Below are positions 18,309 through 27,126 of a stretch of DNA of 64,000 nt, one piece after another. The notes under the pieces were generated by a model. It had not been told where the DNA came from and did no database searches. It was given only the letters and a program-made list of their open reading frames with translations. The position numbers and the translations under genes are program-made. This stretch comes from Andalucia godoyi (Eukaryota; Discoba; Jakobea; Jakobida; Andaluciidae): positions 1 through 64,000 of the forward strand of contig VRVR01000033.1 of the NCBI GenBank assembly GCA_009859145.1, read 5' to 3'. Every line of letters starts with the position of its first letter. The first letter of the stretch is position 1.

Positions 18309-20957
18309 CTAGTCGAAAATCGGGAGATATCCACGAGGGCACTGCTGCACTTTGCTTCCCACACGAATCTCGAGCATCTGGCCAGGCGAGAGCGATATGG
18401 CAGGAGCGAAAGAAGACCAAGACCGAGTGGGCCCGTTTCCTACCGTGACGCTCTGCAAAGAAATAGTGTGGCACTGGGACTCGTTGATCCAGACCGAAAA
18501 TGTTCCCGCGTCTGTATCCACGCCGCAACCAATGACAGTAGAGGGTATCAGCTGCGAAAATGTAGTGGACACGCTTCTCTGCCCTGTTTGGTGAATCCGC
18601 CGATCCTTCATTAGCCCAACAGACAAGGCTGCTGAGCTTTTGCCCACGTGAGAACCCTCATCAATGAAATCCAGAGGCATCGCGGTCCATCCCACGGAAA
18701 ATTCAATTGAGTTCACGAGCCGCACTTCAAAATACATTTTTCCACAACCGGCATGGATTGAGTGGCTCAAAACAATGCTTTGCAAGTCAAATGCATCTGA
18801 TTTGATGACGCCAATTTCGCTTACAAATCGGAGCGCCGCGGAAGAGGAGAAGAAGCATTCTTCAAAAGACCACTCCTTGTAGAATAGCTTCACGCTTCCA
18901 TTCAAATTGGCCATCGCACTCCGGACTTCAAACTCCACATTCGGGTCCACGTTTGCATACGGCAGTACGAGCTCAAGCAGGTAACCGAAGCGCTCGTTTT
19001 CAACAAACGACGCCACAAACGCAGGATCAACGGACACGTCAGAACAACAGACGCTAATAAATCGCACGAGCAATGCAAGAACATTTCCAGAGGTTTGCAG
19101 CGCGGAGACGTCTCCATTCCTTGCACGATCCACAACTGACATGCACAATTGACGGAAACGCGTACTGATCTCGGAAACTACGCCAAGGCGGAAATACAGC
19201 GATTGCAGGTTTCCTGCAAGCCCAAAATCCGTCATCACCCGCAAAACCTTTCCAAACCTCGAAAGAGCAGCAAACACGGACGACACCAATTGACCCAGCA
19301 AGCCTTCATTATGCGAAAATGACGTCATAAAACTGATTCCTTCTGCATACTCCACCGGATTCGCATCACACAAGGCGGGATACAACCAAATCAGCGTGGT
19401 AAAATTAGGTGACGGTGGCGTCGTGGAATCGGCCAAGGAATTTGCGTTCACAATAACACGAAATGCTGCCTTCCCCACCATGAAATCCGACGCGGAGTCG
19501 TAACTCACGCGGCGATTGTCGGAGCCACTTCGCAAAAAGTCCTGTTCAGTCAGACGAATCAAGCAAGAAATCAAAGACTGCTTCGAAGAAACGTAAGATT
19601 CAAGGGAGCGCTCGTTCACAATCCGCAGCAACAGTTGACAGAGTAGAACAATGGTCATGGCGCCGTGCGAAGAATCGGGTTCCTGCAGATACTCTTCAAA
19701 CACGTATGAAATGTTGTCGAGTCTCTTCACAGCAATGTACGCAAGCCAAAACTGACGAGCTTCAACGGTTGGAAGAGTCAGATTCAACAGAGTGCGAGAA
19801 GCTTCAAAAGAAACAGCTTCCTTCTTCCGAGAAAAGACGTGAAACACAGGATCCAGCCCGTGCTCTGCCGACATCGCTGTCAAATCCGCCAGATTGACCT
19901 CGTCGTCTCCCGAGAGAGTCGCCATAAATGGTGCAGGATTCACGGTTGCTGCTGAGCTGTCCCGGACGCTCTTCAAGACAGTGTACCACAGAGAGGACTC
20001 GGAAAGCTTCAAGTGGCGGCGCCGATTGAATTCCGTCAGCAGCTGCAACGACACCGCAGAGGACACTTCATGAGACGTGAACCACGAATGCTGCAAAATG
20101 CCATCAACAGTAATTCTTGCCAGAGGATTCACTACCAGCATTTTGAAGAACAGGTCCTTTAATTCCGGCGAATACCGGCGCATCATCTCCATCATGCGCG
20201 GCGTGGTTCTCCTCACATCTTCCTCCGAAATACCGGCAATGAACGACTGCTTACTAAATGGCAGGAAGCTCGCTGTACACACCGCGAACATGGTAGCGGC
20301 GAGAGACCACACATCTGCCTCGTATCCACAAGGCCGTCGACGAACCATCTGAGGATCCATGTACTCGAACGTCCCTGCGAAATTCGTGATGCGCGACACG
20401 GGAAGGACAACTCGCGACAAGCCAAAGTCCACAAGCTTCACAAGCGGGGAAGCAGACTCTGAGTCCATACGAATCAGAATATTATCAGGTTTCAAGTCCA
20501 AGTGCGCGACATGGAACGAATGCAATGCACGAAGCCCGACGACGGCCTGCTTAATGATTGTTCTGAGCTGATCTTCCGAAAACGACTGTGCACCCGTTCT
20601 GCACACATAGTCGCACAAATCACGCGAATTCTCCAGTCGTTCCATGACCACATACACTGCACGATCCGATGTTTCGAAGTCGTACGTTTGCACAAGGTTG
20701 TCGCAGTGCGGAAGCCTTCGCAGCAAGTCACATTCCACTCGTGCATTTGCGATAATGGAATCCAGGTCTGCCTTTTGCAGCTGCTGCGGCTTTCCAAGGA
20801 TCTTCTGCCAAGCCGTGCCTCCAGGAATGACTTTTACGCAAACCGGTCGTGCTGGATCATGAAGGTCCTGTGCGACGTACACGTCGCCATAGTTTCCTGA
20901 CCCAAGCTTGCTCGCCGCAGAAGGCTCAAACTCGTACCGTCCACACACGATTACCAT
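18309..20957 (-). CDS. Protein kinase with C-terminal SPRY domain
   Basis: 882 residues starting at the ATG at 20957. An N-terminal kinase domain spans about residues 8-300: glycine loop LGSGNYGDVYVAQD, VAIK-like lysine in VCVKVIPG, catalytic loop HLDLKPDNIL and DFG in LVDFGLSR. The HRD arginine is replaced by Leu (HLD), and the APE motif is replaced by MDPQM, so activation-loop control is probably not of the usual phospho-dependent RD type. The middle 350 residues are helical and armadillo-like without a clear family. The last 180 residues form a SPRY/B30.2-like domain (KMYFEVRLVNSIEFSVGW, then GTFSVWINE). Its partners are unknown. It is divergent from the acyl-CoA dehydrogenase gene across a 373-bp gap. 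Confidence 0.85.
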   Translation of the reverse strand: MVIVCGRYEFEPSAASKLGSGNYGDVYVAQDLHDPARPVCVKVIPGGTAWQKILGKPQQLQKADLDSIIANARVECDLLRRLPHCDNLVQTYDFETSDRAVYVVMERLENSRDLCDYVCRTGAQSFSEDQLRTIIKQAVVGLRALHSFHVAHLDLKPDNILIRMDSESASPLVKLVDFGLSRVVLPVSRITNFAGTFEYMDPQMVRRRPCGYEADVWSLAATMFAVCTASFLPFSKQSFIAGISEEDVRRTTPRMMEMMRRYSPELKDLFFKMLVVNPLARITVDGILQHSWFTSHEVSSAVSLQLLTEFNRRRHLKLSESSLWYTVLKSVRDSSAATVNPAPFMATLSGDDEVNLADLTAMSAEHGLDPVFHVFSRKKEAVSFEASRTLLNLTLPTVEARQFWLAYIAVKRLDNISYVFEEYLQEPDSSHGAMTIVLLCQLLLRIVNERSLESYVSSKQSLISCLIRLTEQDFLRSGSDNRRVSYDSASDFMVGKAAFRVIVNANSLADSTTPPSPNFTTLIWLYPALCDANPVEYAEGISFMTSFSHNEGLLGQLVSSVFAALSRFGKVLRVMTDFGLAGNLQSLYFRLGVVSEISTRFRQLCMSVVDRARNGDVSALQTSGNVLALLVRFISVCCSDVSVDPAFVASFVENERFGYLLELVLPYANVDPNVEFEVRSAMANLNGSVKLFYKEWSFEECFFSSSAALRFVSEIGVIKSDAFDLQSIVLSHSIHAGCGKMYFEVRLVNSIEFSVGWTAMPLDFIDEGSHVGKSSAALSVGLMKDRRIHQTGQRSVSTTFSQLIPSTVIGCGVDTDAGTFSVWINESQCHTISLQSVTVGNGPTRSWSSFAPAISLSPGQMLEIRVGSKVQQCPRGYLPIFD

Positions 20958-21330
20958 TGGACGGATGCGTTCCTCTTCTTTTTTGTTCTTTTCGATTTTT
21001 CCTCCTCCGTCCTTCAGCGCGTAAACAAGATTGGAGAGAGGTTCGGGAAGCGTCGCTGCGTACCAACAGAGGCAGCAGGAAAGGCTGTTTCATTGACTAC
21101 AGTTCTCCAGTCATGCAATAAGCGCCTTGATGCTGGAGCCTTCCGCGATGTCGGGAATTTCCTCCCAGCCAACACCCGACATTTGTCCCGAAATTCTTGT
21201 TTCCACTTGCATAAAGCACTTGTACTCCTTCATTCTCATTTTTTTAAATTTTTTTTTGTGGTTTTTTGTGGGGGGGTTTTTTTTTTTGCTAGACTATTCA
21301 CTAAGTGGAGTACCCGAGCGACAGGAAAGA
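20958..21330. promoter_or_regulatory. Intergenic region between divergent kinase and ACAD genes
   Basis: 373 bases between two divergent starts. The half nearest the ACAD start holds long T and G runs (about 21239-21290), a pyrimidine/T-rich leader. The region is a presumed bidirectional promoter, and no sharper motif was identified. Confidence 0.45.
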
Positions 21331-23079
21331 ATGTCCTTTCAACAAGATCAGCCTGTTATTCCGAATCCGTGGAGCAGCGACACGTACTTGCAGTCGCTGT
21401 TGCATCGTTTCGTCCCAGCGGAGATACTGAGCAAGGTTGTTCCGGATTTGTCCAAGTTTGGAGATCGGTGCGTCAACCAGTTGTGGGATTTGAGTGTTGA
21501 GGCAGAGGAAAACCCGCCGTCGTTGGTCCAGTTTGATGCGTGGGGGAAACGGATCGACAAGATCGTCACGTCTAGTGCGTGGAAGCAGCTGCACGATGTG
21601 AGCGCAGAGGAAGGGATCATTGGCATCGCGTATGAATCGGAGTCATGTCCACACGCGAGAGTGCTGCAAATGGCAAAGCTCTACATGTTTAATCCGTTTT
21701 CTGCTGTGTACACGTGCCCACTGGCAATGACAGACGGCGCTGCGTATCTCATTCGCTCGATTTCTCCGCCGCACCACTCGGACTCGGTTGGAGCGATGCG
21801 CCGAGACTTTTTGCAGAAGACTGTGCTTCCGCATTTGGTTTCAAGATCTCCTGGAGGATTCTGGACTTCTGGGCAATGGATGACGGAGAAGCCAGGCGGA
21901 TCCGATGTGTCTCGCACGGAAACAATCTTCACGCAGACTGTTGGACAGCCGGATGGTACTGGTGTTCTGAACGGTTTAAAGTGGTTCACGTCGGCTACCG
22001 ACGCAGACATGGCAATGGCACTTGGACGAGAAAGTTCGGATCCCAAATTAATCTCCTTATTTTTTATATCTTTGCGAGATGATCGAAACAAGATGGTTGT
22101 GCATCGACTGAAAAACAAGTTGGGGACCAAGGCTGTGCCTACGGCAGAGCTCACGCTGCAAAACGTCCCCGCGTTCCGAGTTGGGGCCAAGGGCTCGGGG
22201 GTCCGTGAGATTGCACGGATGATCAACGTGACGCGGGTGTACAACGCGATTTCCGCAGTGGCCTTCGCAAGACACATGATTTCGTGGTTGCGTGACTATT
22301 CAACGCGTCGTGTTGTTTTCGGAAAACTGTTGACCGACCAGCCTCTGTTTAGCAAGACCATGGCGACATTGGAAGTAGAGTGGAGAGCATGCATGCAGCT
22401 GGTCTTCTTCTCTGCGACTCTTCTCGGAAAGGTCCAAGTGTTTCAGTTTGGCTTGGGTCCAAAGGACGAGCACGCGGACATGTTGCTGCGAGTTTTGACA
22501 CCGGTGATCAAGTTGTACACGGCAAAGAAGGCCATCGCAATTGTCAGCGAGGCGATTGAGGGGTTTGGGGGGCAAGGCTACATCGAGTCTGGATCGATGC
22601 CTCGGTTTCTCCGCGATTCGCAGGTGCTGAGCATTTGGGAAGGATGTACAAACGTTCTGGCCTTGGATTTGTTCCGAGCTTTACGTTCCGTGAAGTTTGA
22701 TGGCGTTGTTGTTGAATTTTGGAAAACCACAGTCGCAACTGCTGAGACGCAGATCTCCAAAAATCGCAATTTAGCGTCCACCAATCAGCAAGCCAGTGTG
22801 CAAGCAGCACTGAAGACCGTGCGATCGTCCGTCGACTCGATTGCCGCATGGTACAGGGACGGTGTCTCCGAAATTGACTATCGCGACTTTGCGTTTTCCT
22901 TTGCTTATGTGTTTGCGTCTGTGTTGTTTGTGGATCATCTAGCACAGTCGAGTGCCACTGAACTCGACGTAACGACACTTTCTGCCTGGATAGATCTTCG
23001 ACGATTTGACATGGTTACCCGGCCGACAGGAACCATCTCGGACGCTCAGCACAAGGCACTCGCTCGTTCTCGTCTGTGA
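21331..23079 (+). CDS. Acyl-CoA dehydrogenase of the AidB/ACDH-11-like class
   Basis: 582 residues from the ATG at 21331; the open frame upstream translates T-rich leader and is rejected. The order matches AidB-like acyl-CoA dehydrogenases. These have a long N-terminal helical region, a beta-barrel with the FAD-contact block FWTSGQWMTEKPGGSDVS (about residue 183) and KWFTSATDADM, and a C-terminal helical bundle. That bundle contains EAIEGFGGQGYIE and LSIWEGCTNVLALD, where ordinary ACADs carry the catalytic or FAD-binding Glu-Gly motif. Members bind FAD and are larger than mitochondrial beta-oxidation ACADs. C. elegans ACDH-11 binds long-chain acyl-CoAs. No obvious targeting peptide is seen, and the substrate is unknown. 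It is convergent with the HPP gene, with stops only about 50 bp apart. Confidence 0.88.
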   Translation: MSFQQDQPVIPNPWSSDTYLQSLLHRFVPAEILSKVVPDLSKFGDRCVNQLWDLSVEAEENPPSLVQFDAWGKRIDKIVTSSAWKQLHDVSAEEGIIGIAYESESCPHARVLQMAKLYMFNPFSAVYTCPLAMTDGAAYLIRSISPPHHSDSVGAMRRDFLQKTVLPHLVSRSPGGFWTSGQWMTEKPGGSDVSRTETIFTQTVGQPDGTGVLNGLKWFTSATDADMAMALGRESSDPKLISLFFISLRDDRNKMVVHRLKNKLGTKAVPTAELTLQNVPAFRVGAKGSGVREIARMINVTRVYNAISAVAFARHMISWLRDYSTRRVVFGKLLTDQPLFSKTMATLEVEWRACMQLVFFSATLLGKVQVFQFGLGPKDEHADMLLRVLTPVIKLYTAKKAIAIVSEAIEGFGGQGYIESGSMPRFLRDSQVLSIWEGCTNVLALDLFRALRSVKFDGVVVEFWKTTVATAETQISKNRNLASTNQQASVQAALKTVRSSVDSIAAWYRDGVSEIDYRDFAFSFAYVFASVLFVDHLAQSSATELDVTTLSAWIDLRRFDMVTRPTGTISDAQHKALARSRL

Positions 23080-23107
23080 CGCGCGCGCGCGCGTGTGTGT
23101 GTGTGTG
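23080..23107. repeat. Alternating (CG)n(TG)n tract directly after ACAD stop
   Basis: The stop codon is followed at once by about 28 bases of strictly alternating pyrimidine-purine, first CG then TG repeats. This is a sequence type that can adopt left-handed Z-DNA. It lies between two convergent genes. Confidence 0.85.
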
Positions 23108-23131
23108 AAACTAACGACACCATTCCATTGC

Positions 23132-24277
23132 TTACCAGTACACCGGGTACTGGCGCGCCTTTTTCAAATTGTTCAAGATGATTCCGAAAACCACGAGGAC
23201 GATGCTTCCTAGCAAACATGTAAACACGACAAACACGTAGCCATATAGCTCTCGCTCCAACGCACCGCCGAGTTGAATGGCAATGAGTGCAGTCGAGCAC
23301 GCAGGGGGGTGCATGATACGAAGGATTTGCATGACTGCGGCAGTGAGAGCCACTGCAGAAGCGGCGAATAATGGATACCAGCTGCTGCCGAAACCATAGA
23401 GCTGGTCCGGATTGATCCAAATGAGCAAGACTCGAATGGTGTTGCCAATGAAAGCCGCGATCGTGTGCGACAGAATGACTGATCGAGGTTGAGCATTTGC
23501 GTTGGCTGGATTCGCGAAAATCAGCGCCGCAGAAGACGCGAAGCTCCCTGTCATTAAGCTTTCGGGAAAGATGTTCCACGAGAAGAACGACAAGGTGAAC
23601 AATGCGAGGATCATCACGACGAACGTGAACCAAATCTCGCTTTTTGGCGGACTTCCAGGAGGTTTCTGCCCTGGAATGCCCTTCAGCTTCTCCAGATAAA
23701 TCATTGTCGGAAACACACCGTACTTCCACCACCAAACATTCTCATTCGCGGGCCGGGGAATCTTTGGTATAATGATTCGGACTCGAGGGACATAGGTCGA
23801 CAGCGAATGTTTCAACTTTGCAAACTTTTCCACGACATAGTGCTTGGGCTTTCTGCGATGTGCCTTGTGATGCCCATGAACCCCAACGGCTTGCATGTCC
23901 GAATGGGCGCTCGAGTCGTTGTCGCCCTGAGGCTGTTCCGACTGCTGCTCGATATCGCCAGACTGGTGGTGTGAATGCGCATGACGAGGCGATTCATCAT
24001 CGAAACTCGACAACTCGGTCATCATTAACGATCCGTTGTGTCGGTGTCCGTGTCCGTGTCCGCGATCATGATCATGATCATGGGAGTATCCTTGTGACGG
24101 TGATTGAGCATGTGCATGGCCGTATGTGTGGCCGTATGCGTGTGCATGGTCGGAGCGTACGCTTGGAGGTGACTGAACACTCGAAGCAGAAACCTGAGGA
24201 GACTCCATGTCGCCTATTGCATCAGCGGACGAAGAAGTATGCGACGCAGATTCTTCAGCGGGTATGGAAACACGCAT
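23132..24277 (-). CDS. HPP-family integral membrane protein
   Basis: 381 residues from the ATG at 24277. The N-terminal 190 residues are low-complexity and rich in His, Gly and Asp (tandem HDHDHDRGHGHGH-type stretch near residue 75), which could bind metal but has no assigned role. The C-terminal half is a membrane domain with about four helices and the HPP-family signatures GSFASSAALIFANP, AQPRSVILSHTIAAFIGN and the name-giving MHPPACSTALIA. HPP proteins occur in bacteria, algae and plants, and some plant members transport nitrite into chloroplasts. The substrate here is unknown. It is divergent from the coiled-coil gene at 24685. Confidence 0.85.
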   Translation of the reverse strand: MRVSIPAEESASHTSSSADAIGDMESPQVSASSVQSPPSVRSDHAHAYGHTYGHAHAQSPSQGYSHDHDHDRGHGHGHRHNGSLMMTELSSFDDESPRHAHSHHQSGDIEQQSEQPQGDNDSSAHSDMQAVGVHGHHKAHRRKPKHYVVEKFAKLKHSLSTYVPRVRIIIPKIPRPANENVWWWKYGVFPTMIYLEKLKGIPGQKPPGSPPKSEIWFTFVVMILALFTLSFFSWNIFPESLMTGSFASSAALIFANPANANAQPRSVILSHTIAAFIGNTIRVLLIWINPDQLYGFGSSWYPLFAASAVALTAAVMQILRIMHPPACSTALIAIQLGGALERELYGYVFVVFTCLLGSIVLVVFGIILNNLKKARQYPVYW

Positions 24278-24684
24278 TCCTATACGCCCTTTGGGAAAAA
24301 CCACTTCAGAATGTGCAGCACCAAATAAAAATTAAAAAATTAAAAAAACAACGCTCCAATCAAATGAAAACGAGAAACGAAACGAAAATCAAATAAAAGC
24401 GTTGTTCGGCCAAATACAGACCCAGAAGGGCGAACAGAAGTGCCTCGCCGTGCAGGCAGACTCCGTTTGGGGACTGCTCAGGCTACAGCGTGCAGCATGC
24501 AGCAAGCAGCACGCGTAGGTGTGATGCTTCTCATTTGATGCTACCGTAATTCATGATCTGTTTGTTCTTGTGTGGTGTCTTCCTTTCACAGGCTTTCATT
24601 CCTTCTTCCTTACTCTATTTATGTATGTGCATATGACTACTGGTTTCCGCCACGCTAACTCCGAGGGAAATCACACATGCATGG
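24278..24684. promoter_or_regulatory. Intergenic region between divergent HPP and coiled-coil genes
   Basis: 407 bases, A-rich next to the HPP start and mixed elsewhere, with a cluster of GCAGC/GCAGCA repeats at 24487-24515. It is a presumed shared promoter. No gene was seen. Confidence 0.4.
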
Positions 24685-25452
24685 ATGGCTTCCTTGTCGC
24701 TGTGGATCCTAGCGCAGCGGTGCGGGTGGTTCGGTGTGTTTACGATTCTGGGGTACCTTCTAGGTAAGAGGCGTTGGTTGGTGCTTTCGAAAGACTATGC
24801 GGTTCTTCGAGACGAGTACGATCGAGTGGGTACTGAGCTGAGTGTTGTCGCAGGGCAGTTTCAGACGGAGCGCAAGTTGGTCCATTCGCTTTCGATTGCA
24901 AATCAGCAGCTGCAGCAAACAACAAGAGCTCTTGAAGTCAAGGTGGAGTTGAAAGTCCAGGAACTGCAGGCGCGCGATTCACACATTCAGCAACTTGGGG
25001 TCGAGCACCAGTCACTTCAGTCCCGCATTGAAAAGCTTGACGACACCGTCAGAGAGCGAGATTCCACAATTGAAGCGAAAGACAAGGAAATCACAGAGTG
25101 CAAGGATGCTATTCGATCGTTAGAGAGATCCGTCCAGGACCTGCAACTTGTAGTTTCCGGAAAGGACAGCGAGCTCAAGAAGGCCGCACATACGATCCAA
25201 AAGGCCCATCGGATTAACCAAGTGTTCATGTACACTCTGGAGAAGTGTGCTCCGGACGTGGCTCGGCGAGTGGCTGATATCCAGCATGCCGACCTTGCAC
25301 AAGTCGAGAACTGGGTCGCTTCATCTGCGATGAATCTAGCATTTCCGCCTACCGCTGCGATCTCCGCGACCTCCACCACCGCCTCGTCGTCTGTACCACA
25401 TCCTGTGACTTCTTCGACAATGACTCTTGCTCCGGCGATCGTGCCAGCGTGA
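24685..25452 (+). CDS. Single-span membrane-anchored coiled-coil protein, unknown
   Basis: 255 residues from the ATG at 24685; another in-frame context at 24681 is out of frame. Residues 5-27 are a hydrophobic anchor (LWILAQRCGWFGVFTILGYLLG), followed by a basic patch (KRRW) that would stay on the cytosolic side. Residues 35-175 form a long heptad-like coiled coil rich in Glu, Gln, Leu and Lys. The C-terminal 50 residues are Ser/Thr/Ala/Pro-rich. The layout resembles organelle-tethered coiled-coil proteins such as golgins or tethers, but I recognise no family and no specific function can be given. Confidence 0.7.
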   Translation: MASLSLWILAQRCGWFGVFTILGYLLGKRRWLVLSKDYAVLRDEYDRVGTELSVVAGQFQTERKLVHSLSIANQQLQQTTRALEVKVELKVQELQARDSHIQQLGVEHQSLQSRIEKLDDTVRERDSTIEAKDKEITECKDAIRSLERSVQDLQLVVSGKDSELKKAAHTIQKAHRINQVFMYTLEKCAPDVARRVADIQHADLAQVENWVASSAMNLAFPPTAAISATSTTASSSVPHPVTSSTMTLAPAIVPA

Positions 25453-25613
25453 ACATCGAAATTCTCCAATTCAAAGAGCACGACAGAAAACGTTTGGTGT
25501 TGAACGGACACGTAAAACAGTGTTTACATCATCAGAAGAAGAAGGGGAAAATAAACGCACAGCCACATCCCTCGCATTGACGCAACAACAACCATCAGAC
25601 CACTGCAAGCGGA

Positions 25614-26243
25614 TCACTTGAATGACAAGAGCTCGACATCGAACACAAGAGTAGCCTTGGGAGGAATGACTCCAGGGAATCCCCGGTCGCCGTACGCGTA
25701 GTCGGATGAGCAGGTCAAGGTGGCGCGCTCGCCAAGAGACATCTGCAAAACACCTTCGTCCCATCCCTTGATAACCTGGCCCATCCCAATGCGGAACGTA
25801 AACGGTTGGCCACGATCACGAGACGAGTCAAACTTCTTTCCGTCGGTCAGAGTTCCCTGCACATGTCGTAATTACAAATTAAAACAATAAAAGTAAACAT
25901 TAATAACTGAAAATAAATCAGCAAGGAGTGAGCGAGATTCTCATCACACAGAATCTCGCGAGGGCGGAACGGAAAAATCAACAAGAATTCATACAGTGTA
26001 GTGAACCTATACGAGACACGGAAAATTGGAAGGGCAGCCGATTTAATGAGAACCGTTAAATGAATATGAATGTTAAAAAATATATAAACATTAATTACAT
26101 ATATATATTAAAACAATGAGCAATTTCTATGGATACATAGAAAACTCGAATTTTCTTTGAAAGTGACAAACCGTGACATCCTGTCCCTTTGAAGGGAAGT
26201 TCTTGCCGTCGCCGGGCTTAGTAACTGCTCTCTCAACTCCCAT
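25614..26243 (-). CDS. FKBP12-type peptidyl-prolyl isomerase, three exons with a 12-nt microexon
   Basis: Joining 26243-26172, 26006-25995 and 25856-25614 gives exactly 108 residues, the length of FKBP12. Exon 1 encodes [20 protein letters not shown] and ends DVT. Exon 2 is twelve bases encoding VHYT. Exon 3 starts [16 protein letters not shown] and holds the FK506-pocket residues (Tyr of HYTG, FDSS Asp, VIKGWDEG Trp, [10 protein letters not shown]). Introns are 165 bp (GTTTGT...ATAG, 26171-26007) and 138 bp (GTATGA...GCAG, 25994-25857), both phase 0. FKBP12 is a cytosolic prolyl isomerase and the receptor for FK506 and rapamycin. Without the microexon the universally conserved VHYT strand would be missing, so the splice model is well constrained. 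Confidence 0.92.
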
Positions 26244-26359
26244 TAGTACTACTCGTGTTGCACGAAACATTCAACAAAAACAAAGAAGGAAAGAATCCAA
26301 GAAGCTAAAAACGCAAATGCAGATGCAAAGCATGTCGCGTAGACACTGGGAAGCGTGTC

Positions 26360-26850
26360 GAGTGGGAGGGAGCCGCTCGTCGAGAAGCGGCTGTCATTCA
26401 AGTGTCAGTCCAGATTCGCTGACACGCTGGTTTATTAGCCACTGACCATATCCAATACCAGTATTTACCCTCCAACCCAAGCGTCTCCCAAACATTCGGC
26501 TCGGATGCTGCGCCTCAGACAGATGTTTTTGGCGTAAAGTAGCCTTTGCAATCCGCATCAGCGCCCATAAACCCGAATGCATGTCGCTAATGTTGCAGCT
26601 CCCCGTTAAAGGCTGAAGCGGAGGACGCCCGATGTCAGCGTCAGGCGAGCAGTCATATTCCCTCACACAGCCATTTTGCAAGCTTATGATGCATTCCCGT
26701 CGTCAGATTGCGGATCTGCTGATGTATTCGCAATCACGCGCCTCTTGTCGAGCGGGGCTTCGTTCTGGTCCCGCATGACACCTGGCTGTGGAATGCGCAG
26801 ATTAAAAAGCGACTCGGCCTCATTCGTTGGATTCGCATGTCGTAGATTGA
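26360..26850 (-). mobile_element. Third Fanzor relic, N-terminal/RuvC-I part with a different 3' tail
   Basis: On the minus strand, 26845-26730 reads NEAESLFNLRIPQPGVMRD and NEAPLDKRRVIA, the strand-plus-linker that precedes the first RuvC motif in Fanzors. An unrelated stretch follows, then GCVREYDCSPDADIGR (26675-26628), matching the family's GVREYxTxxSPDxDIG. The coding similarity stops there. The next part, 26600-26463, is the dispersed repeat shared with 4.8 kb, followed by two perfect short hairpins at 26371-26392 and 26402-26425. Stops and frameshifts show it is dead. It lies upstream of FKBP12, partly in that gene's promoter region. Confidence 0.75.
26463..26600 (-). repeat. Dispersed repeat copy B (first copy at 4773-4900)
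   Basis: Shares the block GATGCGGATTG, then CTGTCTGAGGCGCAGCAT and TGTTTGGGAGACG, then GGTTGGAGGG with copy A, with small indels. It directly follows Fanzor coding sequence, so it is likely the 3' region of a second Fanzor subfamily. Confidence 0.6.
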
Positions 26851-27126
26851 ATGATTCTTCATTGCTTCAGAATTGCTGTTGAGTATCAGACCGTCGGCCA
26901 CCAGCTCAAGGTAGACAATTATTGTGCAAAAGGAGACCAGATTGGCGACAGCTGCGGCTGCAATGAAAGGACATGAAAAAGGAAGGGGGAAAATTCCCCC
27001 CGACAATGGTATGCGTTTTTTACATAAGTTAAACCACGTATCGTCAAAGCCCTGCAGATCTGATCGCATAGAAACACACACACACACACACACATACACA
27101 CACGCACACACACACACACACACGGG
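26851..27126. repeat. Intergenic region with (CA)n microsatellite
   Basis: The stretch holds no gene. At 27073-27122 there is a (CA)n run with a few interruptions, abutting the stop codon of the minus-strand gene at 27127. Confidence 0.8.
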
